Source: Stomorhina lunata (lineage: Eukaryota; Arthropoda; Insecta; Diptera; Rhiniidae). From it: 64,000 nt of DNA. Where the stretch lies: NCBI GenBank assembly GCA_933228675.1, contig OW121741.1:78654040-78718039 (forward strand), read 5' to 3'. The position numbers and the translations under genes were made by a program. The stretch's first letter is position 1, and the number at the start of each line of letters is the position of its first letter. A model generated the notes under the pieces. The model did no database searches. It saw only the letters and a program-made list of their open reading frames with translations, and had not been told where the DNA came from. Of the stretch, positions 14,478 to 25,847 are shown piece by piece.

Positions 14478-14735
14478 AGTATCTTTTATCTTATTATTTA
14501 AAAGTGTGTTTCAATCAAAAATTTTTAAAAATTTCGTCTAATTTTTTGGCATTTTTTCGATATTTTCGGTGGTTATAAACCGATTTTAATGAAATTTAAT
14601 AGCGTTCATTGCGGGAGAATTTCCTAAAATCTGGTATATAATTTATGTAGGTCCATCCTCCAGGGGCTTCAAAAACTTGATTTTTAACAGACAGACGGAC
14701 AAGCAGACAGACAGACAGAAGGGTATAAAAACGAA
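14478..14735 (-). mobile_element. Family A repeat fragment, inverted
   Basis: Read on the minus strand this matches the long family A copy at about 9530-9745: GACAGACAGAC motifs, the CCCCTGGAGGATGGAC block, TAGGAAATTCTCCCGCAATG, the AATCGGTTTATAA block and TCAATCAAAAATTTTTAAAA. Similarity is high (a few differences per 50 bases), so the two copies are fairly young relative to the other family A relics. Confidence 0.85.
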
Positions 14736-14959
14736 ACCTGGATTTGAATTCAACACCTTTAACCCTAACACTTCTGACACGTGTATCTGGGTACCCGAGC
14801 GAACTTTTAAGTCAAATATCTCTTTAACGATAAAAGATACAAAATTGAGGTTTTGTAAGTTCCTCAAGCTATTTATTTTCTAAAGATTTTTATGTCTCTA
14901 AGCTTTCCAAACTTTTTTGGGTAGTAATTAATAATTTGTACACCTAACTTTGTGCTGGT

Positions 14960-16424
14960 ATTACACCACTTTTAATTCGTACACCAGGTATTACTTGATA
15001 AATTATATAATTTTGATAGGCCAAGGAAAACTCATTGCTTACCGCGCATCAAATGAAAAACGTTACAGACTAAAAAGAGACGCTCTTGGGTATAGCGGCA
15101 ATGGTACAACATTATCTTTAGTGACGAAACCAGTTTGATATATGGGCATTCCAGGATCGCGAACGGGACATTCGTACGCACTCAACTTAAAAAAAAAATA
15201 TGAAAACTCAAATTTTTTTTAACTTTTATAAATATTTAATAGCATTTTAGTAGAACAATTTTAAGAACAAAAAGAAAATTATAAAATATGAACGTTCTCC
15301 AAATATTTTCGATAAACTTTGGCGATCGCGAACGGGACAAAAAATGTAAGTCATTTTTTTCGGGTGTGTGGTTTTCTTTAAAAGTCTGCGAATTTTGTCA
15401 GTTTATTAAATGGAGATTATTTTTTGACTAAAGCAGAGATATAAAGCTTTTATTTAGCATTTTGTTTTTTTAATTATCCTTATTATTATTTTTTTTAAAT
15501 ATTTTTTTTTTTTAAATCGCGAACAGGACATCGCGAACGGGACAATGATTCCAAAGAATGTAGTATAAAGAATCTTTGAATTATACCGTTATTCGGAGTT
15601 TGCTTGATCTCTACTGTGGTGTTTTTAAATATTTATTGTTGGTATAATTAGTCTATAAGAAGAGTGCAATCGACATGATATGTAACACTCAGAAATAACT
15701 CAAGGAAAAATGTCAATAAAAAACGCTAAAAACCAAAAAAAAAAACAAAGATGCTCTTTGCAGACCACTTTTCTTAAATTACAAATGGTAATATGTATTT
15801 AATTAGGTATATTCTCAAAATCCAATGCATTAACTAACTAAATTTTCTCAGAAAAGTCTTTTTTCTTCAACTTTAATATTTTGGTAGCGGTTGACATTTT
15901 CCAGGAAATGCCCATATGTGTTGATGATTCAAGAAAAAGGCTAATACATAATAGCACATACAACAATAGCTGCTTAAAGCTTACAGTCAAGATTCCAGAT
16001 AACGTTAGGGTATGGGGATGTCTGTAGTAAAAAGGTGTCGGTTATCTCCATTTCATATTTGGAATCGTAAATGCAGACAAATATTTAAAAATTCTAGAGG
16101 AAAATCTGATACCATCGATCTCGAAATTATCAGTCTGTGGGGACTATATATTCCAACAGGATGGTGCTTCTTCCCATATTGCAAAAAAAAATTAAAAAGT
16201 GGCTTAAAGAAAATAGAATCGAAATCATGGATTGGTCATCTTTTAGTCCAGACCTTATTCCGATAGAAAATTTGTGTTATATTATGAAAAGAAAACTTAG
16301 AAATGAACCCAAAGGAGTGTTGATGGGTTAAAGTCCAAAATACAAGAAATTTGGGACTCGAGGATCTTACCAAAGCGAGTCGAAACCGTTTTAATAAACA
16401 AAGATGGCGTAACACAATTCTAAC
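14960..16424 (+). pseudogene. Tc1-like transposase, decayed and interrupted
   Basis: A Tc1/mariner-superfamily transposase (cut-and-paste DNA transposition at TA targets) in pieces. The frame carrying IIFSDETS near 15107-15133 holds the first catalytic aspartate. After the nested element, LKLTVK and VWGCL (about 15974-16025) follow, then two stop codons and GVGYLHFI. FQQDGASSH at about 16150-16175 holds the second aspartate; WLKENRIEIMDW and SPDLIPIEN follow (16200-16271), with the catalytic glutamate in PIEN. With the frame change at the A-run (16184-16191) allowed for, 34 residues separate the second D from E, the Tc1-type DD34E signature. The C-terminal frame ends with KDGVTQF and TAA at 16422-16424. 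The N-terminal DNA-binding region is missing or unrecognisable. Stops, the frameshift and the insertion make it inactive. Confidence 0.88.
15143..15914. mobile_element. 772-bp miniature element nested in the Tc1-like transposase
   Basis: It interrupts the transposase between IIFSDETS and the next conserved block. Ends are inverted: TGGGCATTCCAGG at the left and CCAGGAAATGCCCA at the right (one extra base in the second arm). TA dinucleotides lie directly outside both ends, compatible with a TA target duplication of a Tc1/mariner-type non-autonomous element. It has no coding frame. Inside are four copies of the CpG-containing 15-mer ATCGCGAACGGGACA (one with A for G) at 15156, 15325, 15516 and 15530. 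Confidence 0.75.
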
Positions 16425-18362
16425 TATACAAATTGGCGACTGTATGAATTAATATTGGTCCCAACATTTGAGTTTAAAATAATGAACTTTTGTTTTTTAA
16501 AAAGTCCTTTTTTTAGTATGTAACTTTTTTAATGTATATCTAAAGAGAATGAAATGATCTTCAAGAAAAGTATAAATTTTTTTGTGTGGTCACTATAGTT
16601 CCAAAAATATACAATTTTTAATAGCACATTTTTGAAAAATGCTCTGTGTACGAGTTTATAGTGGTTAGGGCTCGTATTCTGTTATGTGTGAACAATAATT
16701 TGGCTATGTATATTACATATTGGCCTTTGGAAACCATCATACACTTTACGTGTTCAGGTCAATAGCCATATAAAGGTAACACTTTAAAGCTGTTATATCT
16801 TCTAATTTCTTCTAGTAAAAATGAAATGCTAATTCCATTATCTGTAAATGACTCTTCAAATTATCCTCTGCAGTTAGTCTAAACGTATTTTCGCGGAATA
16901 TTTTATTGTAACGAAAAAAATAATATTCACGTGTACCCGGGTAACCTTATCAGGAGTCCACGTATAAAAATGTTATCAGTACGGTTAGGGTTGATAACGT
17001 CAAGATTTGTTTTCATCTGCTCTGATCTAAAAGTTGACCATAATTTGTAAACTTGTGATATAATCTAATTAAAAAATCATAAATTTGCAAAATTATTTAT
17101 GACATGAACCTAAACCCGACTCGAACTCACAACCTTTAAATTAAAAATTGGTTCAACTTCAAATTGATAAGAAGCTGACATTAGTGTTTCAAAGCCTAAG
17201 TCTAACGCAGGAGAAGTGATTCGAATTAACAATCCGAGACTGCTTTATTTCCAGAGATCTGAGTCTCAAAAGCTAAGAATTTCAAGTCTTCGAAGAAGAG
17301 GGATTAAGAGATTTGATAAAACTTTGACTTTAGATTTAAAAGAATTAAAAACTTTGTTTCCATAAACACCACGATTCTTAACAGATTTAAAAACCACTTG
17401 CAATGATAATATGTTGAATATACATAAGCATATCAGGACACTCCTTTCATTTACCATAAATTTTTTAATTAGTTACAACAAAAACGAACTTCAGAATAAA
17501 TTAAATTTATCAGAACACCTGAATCGAGTTATTCTAAAACTCTACCTGATATTTACACGTAACAAGGTAAATTACATTTCAAAAATACTATGACACGACC
17601 TTTCCATAGTGTCAACTTCTACCCACTTGTTTTTAGAAGTAGAAGTTGTTTACCTTAAAAAACTATGTGCTCGATAATTTACAATATTTATTAAGAAAAA
17701 AAAAAAACAATAAATGGTTTCATATTTATTTTAAATAAAATTACAAACCGTTATTTAAAAATCAATTTACTATATAATAAAGATACTATCATTATAAATG
17801 TTTTTTGTATTAACTTATGCTACTAAATCAATCCCCCTAGTTCTAACAACTAATGGAGAAAAAATAAATAAAACATTTTTAATATTAAATAAGATTTTAA
17901 CAAAACAAGTAAGAATTTTGGTTAAGCTGACTATTTTGACACCCTAATTTAGGGACCGATTTGCGATCAAATTTGTTAATGCCTAGAGACATATTTTTGC
18001 TCACTTTTGTCACTTTTCGAACATTCGGAGTTTACGAATTTAATTAAATCTATTACGGCAGTGGGTCTTATTTGGCAAACTAGGGTCCAATGTGGATCTA
18101 CTGTTATGAATTTCGAATTACTTATATATAATATGTAAAAAGTTTTGGTATAAAACTAAAATTATTATTAGATTTTTGAGTGTTTTTGGGATAGTTAGTT
18201 AATATATGGAGGGCCTGGTTCAATATAGGCCGATTCCAAAAAAATATCGGAAGGTAATTTCAGCAATCACATGCAATATTTGTTTTGAACTTAATTGAAA
18301 TTGTGCCTGTTAAGGTGAAGATCGTTATTCCGTAAAAGTAAGACCTATGGGAACTTAGGACA
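16425..18362. other. Intergenic DNA, no gene seen
   Basis: AT-rich sequence without supported coding frames. A small inverted repeat, AACTTCTAC...GTAGAAGTT, lies at about 17608-17649. The open frames near 17266-17593 are short and lack codon structure. Confidence 0.5.
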
Positions 18363-18505
18363 TATCTTAACCCATAGGACGGACATTGCTAAATTGACTC
18401 AAAATTTGATTCTGAGTCTATCGCTATACTTTACAGGTAAGACTTGTCACACTAGTATTCTCTATACGTTGCAAACATTATTGACAAACTTAAAATACCC
18501 TTTAC
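18363..18505 (-). mobile_element. Family A repeat relic
   Basis: On the minus strand this follows the left part of family A: GGGTATTTTAAGTTTGTCAA, then a TATAGAGAATACTAG segment, an AGACTCAGAATCAAATTTTG block, and GTCCGTCC. It is compared with 9300-9430 and 58920-59075. It is diverged and its hairpin end is degraded. Confidence 0.55.
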
Positions 18506-18805
18506 AATTATGCAGCTGCTGGTTATAAACAGAGTCCAATTTAGCAAAATAAGAATTATATAGATTTTATGTAAATTTTTAATTGTTAATTGCAAATCTT
18601 AGATTATGATCTCTTCATGTTTTTCTGGCTGCAGATTTTATTCTTGGGCGATTAAATAAAAACAAATAAATCATTAGGATAACCATAAATTATAACAAAA
18701 ACATTAGCTTTTCTTAAATAAATTGACTTGAAGGAATATATGACCTAAAACGAAAAGATGAATTTTAAAATGATTTTGAGTTTACGGCCCAATTAAGTTG
18801 GGGGT

Positions 18806-21572
18806 TTTTATAAGAAATTTTCAAAATTTCCTATTTTGATTGGAAATTTTCAAAGTTTCCTATTTTTATAGGAAATTTTCAAAATTTCCTATTTCTATAG
18901 GAAATTTTCAAAATTTCCTATTTTTGATTGGAAATTTTCAAAGTTTCCTATTTTTATAGCAAATTTTCAAAATTTCCTATTTCTATAGGAAATTTTCCAA
19001 AATTTCCTATTTTTATAGGAAATTTTCAAATTTCTCTATTTTTATAGGAAATTTTCAAAATTTCCTATTTTTATACAAAATTTTCTAAATTTCCTATTTT
19101 TTATACAAAATTTTCTAAATTTTTTATTTTTATAAAACAAATTTTTTTTTAATTTCCTATTTTTTATACAAAATTTTCTAAATTTCCTATTTTTATACAA
19201 AATTTTCTAAATTTCCTATTTTTATACAAAATTTTCCAAACTTCCTATTTTATACAAAATTTTCCTAAATTTCCCATTTTTATACAAAATTTTCTAAATT
19301 TCCTATTTTTAAACAAAAAAATTTTCTTAATTTCCTATTTTTATACAAAATTTTCAAAATTTCCTATTTTTTATACAAAATCTTCAATATTTCCTATTTT
19401 TATAGGAAATTTTCAAAATTTCCTATTTTTATAGGAAATTTTCAAAATTTCCTATTTTTATAGGAAATTTTCAAAATTTCCTATTTTTATAGGAAATTTT
19501 CAAAATTTCCTATTTTTATCTAGGAAATTTCAAAAATTCTCCTATTTTTATAGGAAATTTTCAAAATTTCCCTATTTTTATAGGAAATTTTCAAAATTTC
19601 CTATTTTTATAGGAAATTTTCAAAATTTCCTATTTTTATAGGAAATTTTCAAAATTTCCTATTTTTATAGGAAATTTTCAAAATTTCCTATTTTTTATAG
19701 GAAATTTTCAAAATTTCCTATTTTTATAGGAAATTTTCAAAATTTCCTATTTTTATAGGAAATTTTTCAAAATTTCCTATTTTTATAGGAAATTTTCAAA
19801 ATTTCCTATTTTTATAGGAAATTTTCAAAATTTCCTATTTTTATAGGAAATTTCAAAATTTCCTATTTTTATAGGAAATTTTCAAAATTTCCTATTTTTA
19901 TAGGAAATTTTCAAAATTTCCTATTTTTATAGGAAATTTTCAAATTTCCTATTTTTATAGGAAATTTTCAAAATTTCCTATTTTTATAGGAAATTTTCAA
20001 AATTTCCTAATTTTATAGGAAATTTTCAAAATTTCCTAATTTTATAGGAAAATTTTCAAAATTTCCTAATTTTATAGGAAATTTTCAAAAATTTCCTATT
20101 TTTATAGGAAATTTTCAAAATTTCCTATTTTTATAGGAAATTTTCAAAATTTCCTATTTTTTATAGAAATTTCAAAATTTCCTATTTTTATAGGAAATTT
20201 TCAAAATTTCCTATTTTTATAGGAAATTTTCAAAATTTCCTATTTTTATAGGAAAATTTTCAAAATTTCCTATTTTTATAGGAAAATTTTCAAAATTTCC
20301 TATAAAAATAGGAAATTTTTTCAAAATTTCCTATAAAAATAGGAAATTTTGAAAATTTCATATTTTTATAGGAAATTTTCAAAATTTCATATTTTTATAG
20401 GAAATTTTCAAAATTTCATATTTTTATAGGAAAATTTTCAAAAATTTCCTATTTTTTTTTTAAAATAGGAAATTTTGAAAATTTCCTATTTTTATAGGAA
20501 GTTTCCAAAATTTCCTATTTTTTATAGGAGGTTTTCAAAATTTCCTATTTTTTATAGGAAATTTTTCAAAATTTCCTATTTTTATAGGAAATTTTCAAAA
20601 TTTCCTATTTTTATAGGAAATTTTCAAAATTTCCTATTTTTATAGGAAATTTTCAAAATTTCCTATTTTTATAGGAAATTTTCAAAATTTCCTATTTTTA
20701 TAGGAAATTTTTCAAAATTTCCTATTTTTATAGGAAATTTTCAAAATTTCCTATTTTATAGGAAATTTTCAAAATTTCCTATTTTTATAGGAAATTTTCG
20801 AAAATTTCCTATTTTTATAGGAAATTTTCAAAATTTCATATTTTTATAGGAAATTTTCAAAATTTCATATTTTTATAGGAAATTTTCAAAATTTCATAGT
20901 TTTATAGGAAATTTTCAAAATTTCCTATTTTTATAGGAAATTTTTCAAAATATTTCCTATTTTTATAGTGAAATTTTCAAAATTTCCTATTTTTATAGGA
21001 AATTTTCAAAATTTCCTATTTTTATAGGAAATTTTCAAAATTTCCTATTTTTATAGGAAATTTTCAAAATTTCCTATTTTTATAGGAAATTTTCAAAATT
21101 TCCTATTTTTATAGGAAATTTTCAAAATTTCCTATTTTTATAGGAAATTTTCAAAATTTCCTATTTTTATAGGAAATTTTCAAAATTTCCTATTTTTTAT
21201 AGGAAATTTTCAAAATTTCCTATTTTTATAGGAAATTTTCAAAATTTCCTATTTTTATAGGAAATTTTCAAAATTTCCTATTTTTATAGGAAATTTTCAA
21301 AATTTCCCTATTTTTATAGAAAATTTTCAAAATTTCCTATTTTTATAGGAAATTTTCAAAATTTCCTATTTTTATAGGAAATTTTCAAAATTTCCTATTT
21401 TTATAGGAAATTTTCAAAATTTCCTATTTTTATAGGAAATTTTCAAAATTTCCTATTTTTATAGGAAATTTTCAAAATTTCCTATTTTTATAGGAAATTT
21501 TCAAAATTTCCTATTTTTATAGGAAATTTTCAAAATTTCCTATTTTTATAGGAAATTTTCAAAAGTTCCTAT
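18806..21572. repeat. 29-bp minisatellite B
   Basis: About 95 tandem units of AAATTTTCAAAATTTCC followed by TATTTTTATAGG, 29 bases. A central portion (19070-19390) has a variant lacking the GG (TATACAAAATTTTC). Near 20295-20345 a few units run in the opposite orientation (CCTATAAAAATAGG), showing local inversion. Single-base length changes in A and T runs are frequent. The LINE remnant begins immediately after its right edge. Confidence 0.95.
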
Positions 21573-21599
21573 TTTTTTAACTACTGCCGTAGTTGTCAT

Positions 21600-22562
21600 A
21601 ACATGAGGTAGAGGCAGTAACCGACCTCCTTTGTCACTGCCCCGAACTTGCATATCGAAGGGCTTCATCTGGCTTCCTCTTTTCTGCATAACTTTTCATT
21701 AATTGAAATACTCCATATTCCAGCTGGTGCACAAACACGATGGCCTCTTCCCTGTGGATTACAATGAAGCACTTGTCATGAAATGTTGGTATTTGGCCTT
21801 CGAATTGTGTGACCTATTTACCGCCACTTACGTTGTCATACCTCTGTATAAGGGGATTGCATTTGTCGCGTTAAGATCTTAATTTCTTATGCGGTTCGGC
21901 CACCATACTCGTATATTAAAGATTTGCCGTAAGCAAAAGGTTTACAGGCGCTTAGCAATGACATTGTACGTTTCCAAGTTTCGCAGCCGTAAAACAGGAT
22001 TGACTTGACATTCGAGTTCTATATTCGTAACTTGATTGTTGTTGATTTGTCCGAGATTTCCAAATACCTCGGATAATGCCGAATGCAGATTTTGCCTTGT
22101 TAATAGGCGATTCAATATCCTCGTAGTCGCCACCTTCTGTAGATACCAAGCTTAATTAAAGGTATGTGATGTGTATTGACTGGTTAGCACAATAGCCTCC
22201 ATGTATAATCTTTGTCTTGGAAATATGGATTTCCAGATCAGCTGCCCGGGATTCAACAGTGATTGTTCTCCTCGAGTGGTTTAAAGGTTGCCCATTGAAT
22301 ACCGCGTCTACCATTCAGAGCCGTGTGCATTATATAATCGATGACAAGGATAAAGAGTATAGGTGATAAATTCTTGCTTTACTCTAGTAGTGACTTCGAA
22401 GGGATTAAAATCCACGTACATTCGCCGAATTAAGTTCAGAATTTTCTTTACGATTATCTAAAATTCTCCATAGATAGCTTCTGTTGACACTGTTAAAGGC
22501 CTTTATAAAGTCGATAAATGCTAGGTAAATGGAGGTGCGGAATTTATTACATTGCTCTAGTA
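21600..22562 (-). pseudogene. RTE-type LINE, 3' part of reverse transcriptase ORF
   Basis: This is the downstream half of a decayed non-LTR retrotransposon ORF. On the minus strand, LEQCNKFRTS and YLAFIDFIKAFNSVNR (about 22560-22485) match the reverse transcriptase palm A motif with its catalytic aspartate in FID. LWRILDNRKE follows. Further on, GGDYEDIESPINKAKSAFGI and IRGIWKS (about 22140-22040) match the region after the RT in RTE elements; the expected segment leading to a YGCETW-like motif follows in a shifted frame near 21990. Several frameshifts are present. The element is continued upstream at 24591-25005 after a hAT-like insertion. Assignment to the RTE clade is from recalled motifs, not a search. 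Confidence 0.8.
22555..22562. repeat. 8-bp target-site duplication, left copy (CTCTAGTA)
   Basis: CTCTAGTA abuts the left end of the hAT-like element; an identical octamer lies at 24583-24590. It sits at the break in the LINE frame and fits the hAT target preference around nTCTAGAn that I recall. Confidence 0.9.
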
Positions 22563-22964
22563 CAGTGAAGGGCAGCACAACAACAATTTATATCTGCCAT
22601 GGGCGAGAAATTTATTTGCTATAACTAGTTATAGGCAAATAAATTCTGCTGACACACCCCAACTAGCATTTTTGGAATATTTTAATCAAATATGAGACTT
22701 ATTTGACTCCACTGCACGATTAAAATGATCATATATAATATCACTTATGTGTCAAAAATTATATTTTTGTGTGAGAAAATGGTACCCATCATGCGACTCT
22801 TCAAAATGAGTCTTTAATGACTCGTTTTGCTGATTAGAATATGACTGCACACGTTTTGCTAGATTTGTAAAAAAAATAAAGTTTTTTTTTTATCACAGTA
22901 TATTTATTTTTAGAACATCTATTTTTAGAACAGTGAAGTTGCGTTAATAATTACAGAAATTGAT

Positions 22965-23052
22965 GTTGCCGAGACTGAGGATCGAACCTAGGCTGCTGAA
23001 GAATATGATATTTTATGCTTAGTAGTCGACGTGCTAACCAACACATCACCCA
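22965..23052 (-). pseudogene. tRNA-like segment 1 in the hAT-like element
   Basis: On the minus strand GTTGGTTAGCACGTCGACTA resembles the D-arm/A-box region and GGTTCGATCC at 22979-22988 is a good B box (TpsiC arm). The spacing is about that of a tRNA, but the acceptor stem is not evident. It is probably a tRNA-derived SINE-like piece captured by the element. It is too degraded to name an amino acid. Confidence 0.5.
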
Positions 23053-24029
23053 TCATAAGATAGGAGTCTTTTTGTGGCATTTTTGTATCACCTAAAAATA
23101 GTTATATTACGTACATTTTACATGATTTTTTGTGCTATTTTTAACTAGTCGCTTGCTAAGCGTATATAAGTCTTTTTGTATACTGTTTTGATCACCAAAC
23201 TGATTGCACACCTTTTGCTTTCAAATAGTCGCTTTCAAGGTATTGTCTGAGTCTTTTTGTGGTCTTTTTTGATCACCAAACTGATTAAAATAACATAAAA
23301 AACAATCGTATTAGGATCGTTTGCACGATAAGATTTTGACTGCACACATTCTGCAAGAATTGTTTTTGCTTTTTTAAACTAGTCGTTTTCTTAGCGTTTT
23401 AAGGAGTCTTTTTGGAATCTTTTTTGAATCACCAAGCTAATTAATCAGTTTTTGATCATCTACACGAATTCCAAAAGACTCATTTTACTGATATTATCGT
23501 CAACAATCAACAAATTGCCAGCTGGGACAACAATTGTAAAGAGCATAAAAATACTTTTACACTCTCACCAAAAAATTCAAACAAATGCTATGAAACACAA
23601 ATGAGAATGAAGCGACCTAGTCAGCATTTTTGTTATTTTCTGATCATATTTGACTCTTTTTCGACTGCCCCGGATGATTAAAACAGTCGAATATGCTATC
23701 ATTTTCGATTCGATAAAGACTGTGCTTTCGTGAGAAAATTGTACCCTAGCCGCGACTCCCTTGAGAGAATCTTTTATGAGCTTCTTTACGAATCTTTTAC
23801 GAGCCATTTTCGAGTCATTTTTGACTCAATTTTGATTATTTTTTCAGTAGATTCTAAAAAAAAGTAACATTGCCTTTACAATTGTACATATGTAGAGTGT
23901 GTTTATACGAATTGAGTTACCTTAGAGAGAGAGAGAGAGTAGAGAGATGAAGTGTGGTGTAAAGTATATTTTTAGAACACTGAAGAAGTTGCGCTATTTC
24001 TTGTTATTTTATTTATTTTTTTATCGACG

Positions 24030-24112
24030 ACCGCGAAGTGGGATCTAACTCAGGCTAAAAATGATATCTTGTGTTTGGTAGTCGAAGTGCCAACCCACTT
24101 AGCTACAGCACC
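24030..24112 (-). pseudogene. tRNA-like segment 2 in the hAT-like element
   Basis: On the minus strand TAGCTAAGTGGG fits the A-box consensus TRGCNNARYNGG at every fixed position, and GTTAGATCCC is a weak B box. It is related to the segment at 22965-23052: both share TCGACTAC, a following AAGC/AAAC, and an ATATCAT stretch. So an internal duplication of about 1.05 kb, or two captures, has occurred. Confidence 0.5.
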
Positions 24113-24582
24113 CATTATCTATGCGCGTTGAAAAGTATTTCAAAACCAACACCATAGGAGTAACCTTTTTATCATCTAACTGTGCAAAATCTGTTTGCAA
24201 AATAGCGTTAAAAACTATCGAATTTCAATCCCTTAAATGTTTGATTTTTAATGAACATGCTTTTTGTTATTGTATTTTTAAATAGTAAGTTTTAAAGCAT
24301 AAGCGCGAATCTACTTCGACTAGTTTTTTAATCGCGCAGGCGATAAATCGTTTTTTGGTCTTCCAAACTGGTTTAAAAAGACTCATTTGGGTGATTTTTC
24401 AAAAAATAATCTTCTAAATGCTGACTGGGGAGAACACATTACGGAGTTTTTTAATTTTTCTCTGCTGCTACTAGTACAATCACAAATTTGCATATGTGTT
24501 AGTGCCCACCGCAGATTTATATGTATTGCAACAACAACTGCTATCACTAGTTATAGCAAATATGAAATGATGCCCTTTGCTG

Positions 24583-24590
24583 CTCTAGTA
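24583..24590. repeat. 8-bp target-site duplication, right copy (CTCTAGTA)
   Basis: Identical to 22555-22562 and directly outside the right terminal repeat of the hAT-like element. Confidence 0.9.
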
Positions 24591-25005
24591 GTATTTCTAC
24601 GGTGTTGATTAGATCGACATAAGATATTCTATTCAAAATCACTCGGCTTAGTATGCTCGGAATTGAAAGATGTGGTATACCCCTGAAGTTATTGCAGTCT
24701 TCAGAGCCACCATTTTTTTTTTTTTTTTTTTTTGGTATTTTGACCAACCTCTTAGAATGAAGGTATACTTTATTCCAAGAGATTGGTAGAGTTTCTTCTT
24801 CCCATATTTCACGTACAAATGGAAGCCAAAGTCTCGCTAATCCTTCATTATCACATAAAAGCATCTCCGCTGATATATTGTCAGTAACCGGGGCCTTGTT
24901 GCATTTAAGGCTTTTAATGGCGTTCTTTATTTCTTGTATTGTTGGGGGATTTTCTAAAATTCCAATGAATATACTGTCATGGTTAGTTTGAATATACACT
25001 TCCAT
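24591..25005 (-). pseudogene. RTE-type LINE, 5' part of reverse transcriptase ORF
   Basis: This is the upstream half of the LINE interrupted by the hAT-like element. The minus-strand frame shows PPTIQEIKNAIKSLKCNKAP (RT finger region), DNISAEMLL, LWLPFVREIWEEETLPISWN, LVKIPKK, CNNFRGIPHLS and SRVILNRIS, the usual order of motifs 0 to 2 in RTE-like reverse transcriptases. The frame passes through a T18 run (A on the coding strand, about 24713-24731) that has expanded within the PKK codons. The frame breaks at NTVEILLEQ, where the target duplication begins, and resumes at 22562. Confidence 0.85.
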
Positions 25006-25418
25006 CAGTGGTGTTAATCAGGGTTGTTAAATATCGACTTTAAGTGTTCCATCCAGCGAGTAAATTGTGCAACTACTACTCAATATGGGACTGTTGGTGT
25101 ATGTAGGTTTGCCACACAACGCATGTGGTCTTCATGTCGCCTATATTGAGGCAACTGATTGGCTTAAGTTCGACTTTATTGGGAGTCTAGAACAACATTG
25201 GCCATTATTTGAGTGACAGTGGAAAAACAACAAATTAAAATATAAGTTAAGCAAAATTTAGCACTCTCATTTCAAAACGCTCTCTATTTGGCCAACGTTA
25301 GTTTAGAAATCTTTATTTTAAAGACTATCATCTGCCGGGACCACTTTTGAACCCAAGTGACGCTAACTTAATCAGCAACCAACTGCCTAACCTATCACGA
25401 CAATAATATATAAATTGT
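25006..25418. other. Probable further LINE remnant or intergenic DNA
   Basis: Upstream on the minus strand from the RT frame; it may contain the linker to an endonuclease domain, but no motif could be recognised. There is no independent gene. Confidence 0.4.
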
Positions 25419-25847
25419 AAGGGCCGATGTAGAATGTGAACCACACCTAAACGCCAAGTTTTTTTCCGAATTTTATTTGACATTTCTCTATTTCAGACTT
25501 ACTCAACTTGAACCATGGAGAGATACACAATCCAATAACGTGTTAAAGTTATCCAGACTTATTATGAAAATGGGCGTTCAAATCAAAATGCATATCGTGC
25601 ACTTCGTGATTTTTTTTGGTCAATTTGATCGTCCAAATGTGCATACAATCGCAAAAATCGTGGAAAAATTCGAGCAAACGGCATAGAACCTCCATTATGA
25701 TGGAGGTGTGCCGCGGTGGTCGCGGCGCCCCTTTGGCCGATATTTTGTTCCATACATAATTGAGTAATACCAATATATCATAATAAAATAAAATTACAAT
25801 AATTTCCTAAACAGTTTGTGTTTTAATCAAAATCAACATCGGCCCTT
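25419..25847 (+). mobile_element. Internally deleted mariner-like element with transposase N-terminus
   Basis: The ends are inverted: AAGGGCCGATGT at 25419-25430 and ACATCGGCCCTT at 25836-25847, 12 of 12. A decayed frame from 25515 reads MERYTIQ, stop, RVKVIQTYYENGRSNQNAYR, ALRDFFGQFDRP, TIAKIVEKFEQT, then stop at 25683. It resembles the helix-turn-helix N-terminus (DUF4817-like) of an insect mariner-type transposase. The catalytic DDE part is absent, so a large internal deletion left about 429 bases. No clean TA duplication is visible. Confidence 0.78.

Larger units (their letters stand above)
22563..24582. mobile_element. 2,020-bp non-autonomous hAT-like element inside the LINE
   Basis: Terminal inverted repeats are CAGTGAAGGGCAGCA (left) and, reading in from the right, CAGCAAAGGGCATCA, 12 of 15 identical. 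They are flanked by perfect 8-bp duplications CTCTAGTA, the hAT signature. A subterminal palindrome, CTATAACTAGTTATAG, at 22619-22634 has a one-base variant near the right end (about 24540-24556). There is no transposase frame. The interior has three diverged copies of a module with AGTCTTTTTG...GATCACCAAACTGATT (near 23170, 23248 and 23403) and two tRNA-like segments. The LINE protein motif series resumes on the other side, confirming that this is an insertion. Confidence 0.88.

Noticed and set aside
18806..21572. CRISPR array, suggested by the 29-base repeat length
   Set aside because: Units are tandem without spacers, the genome is animal and no cas-like genes exist.
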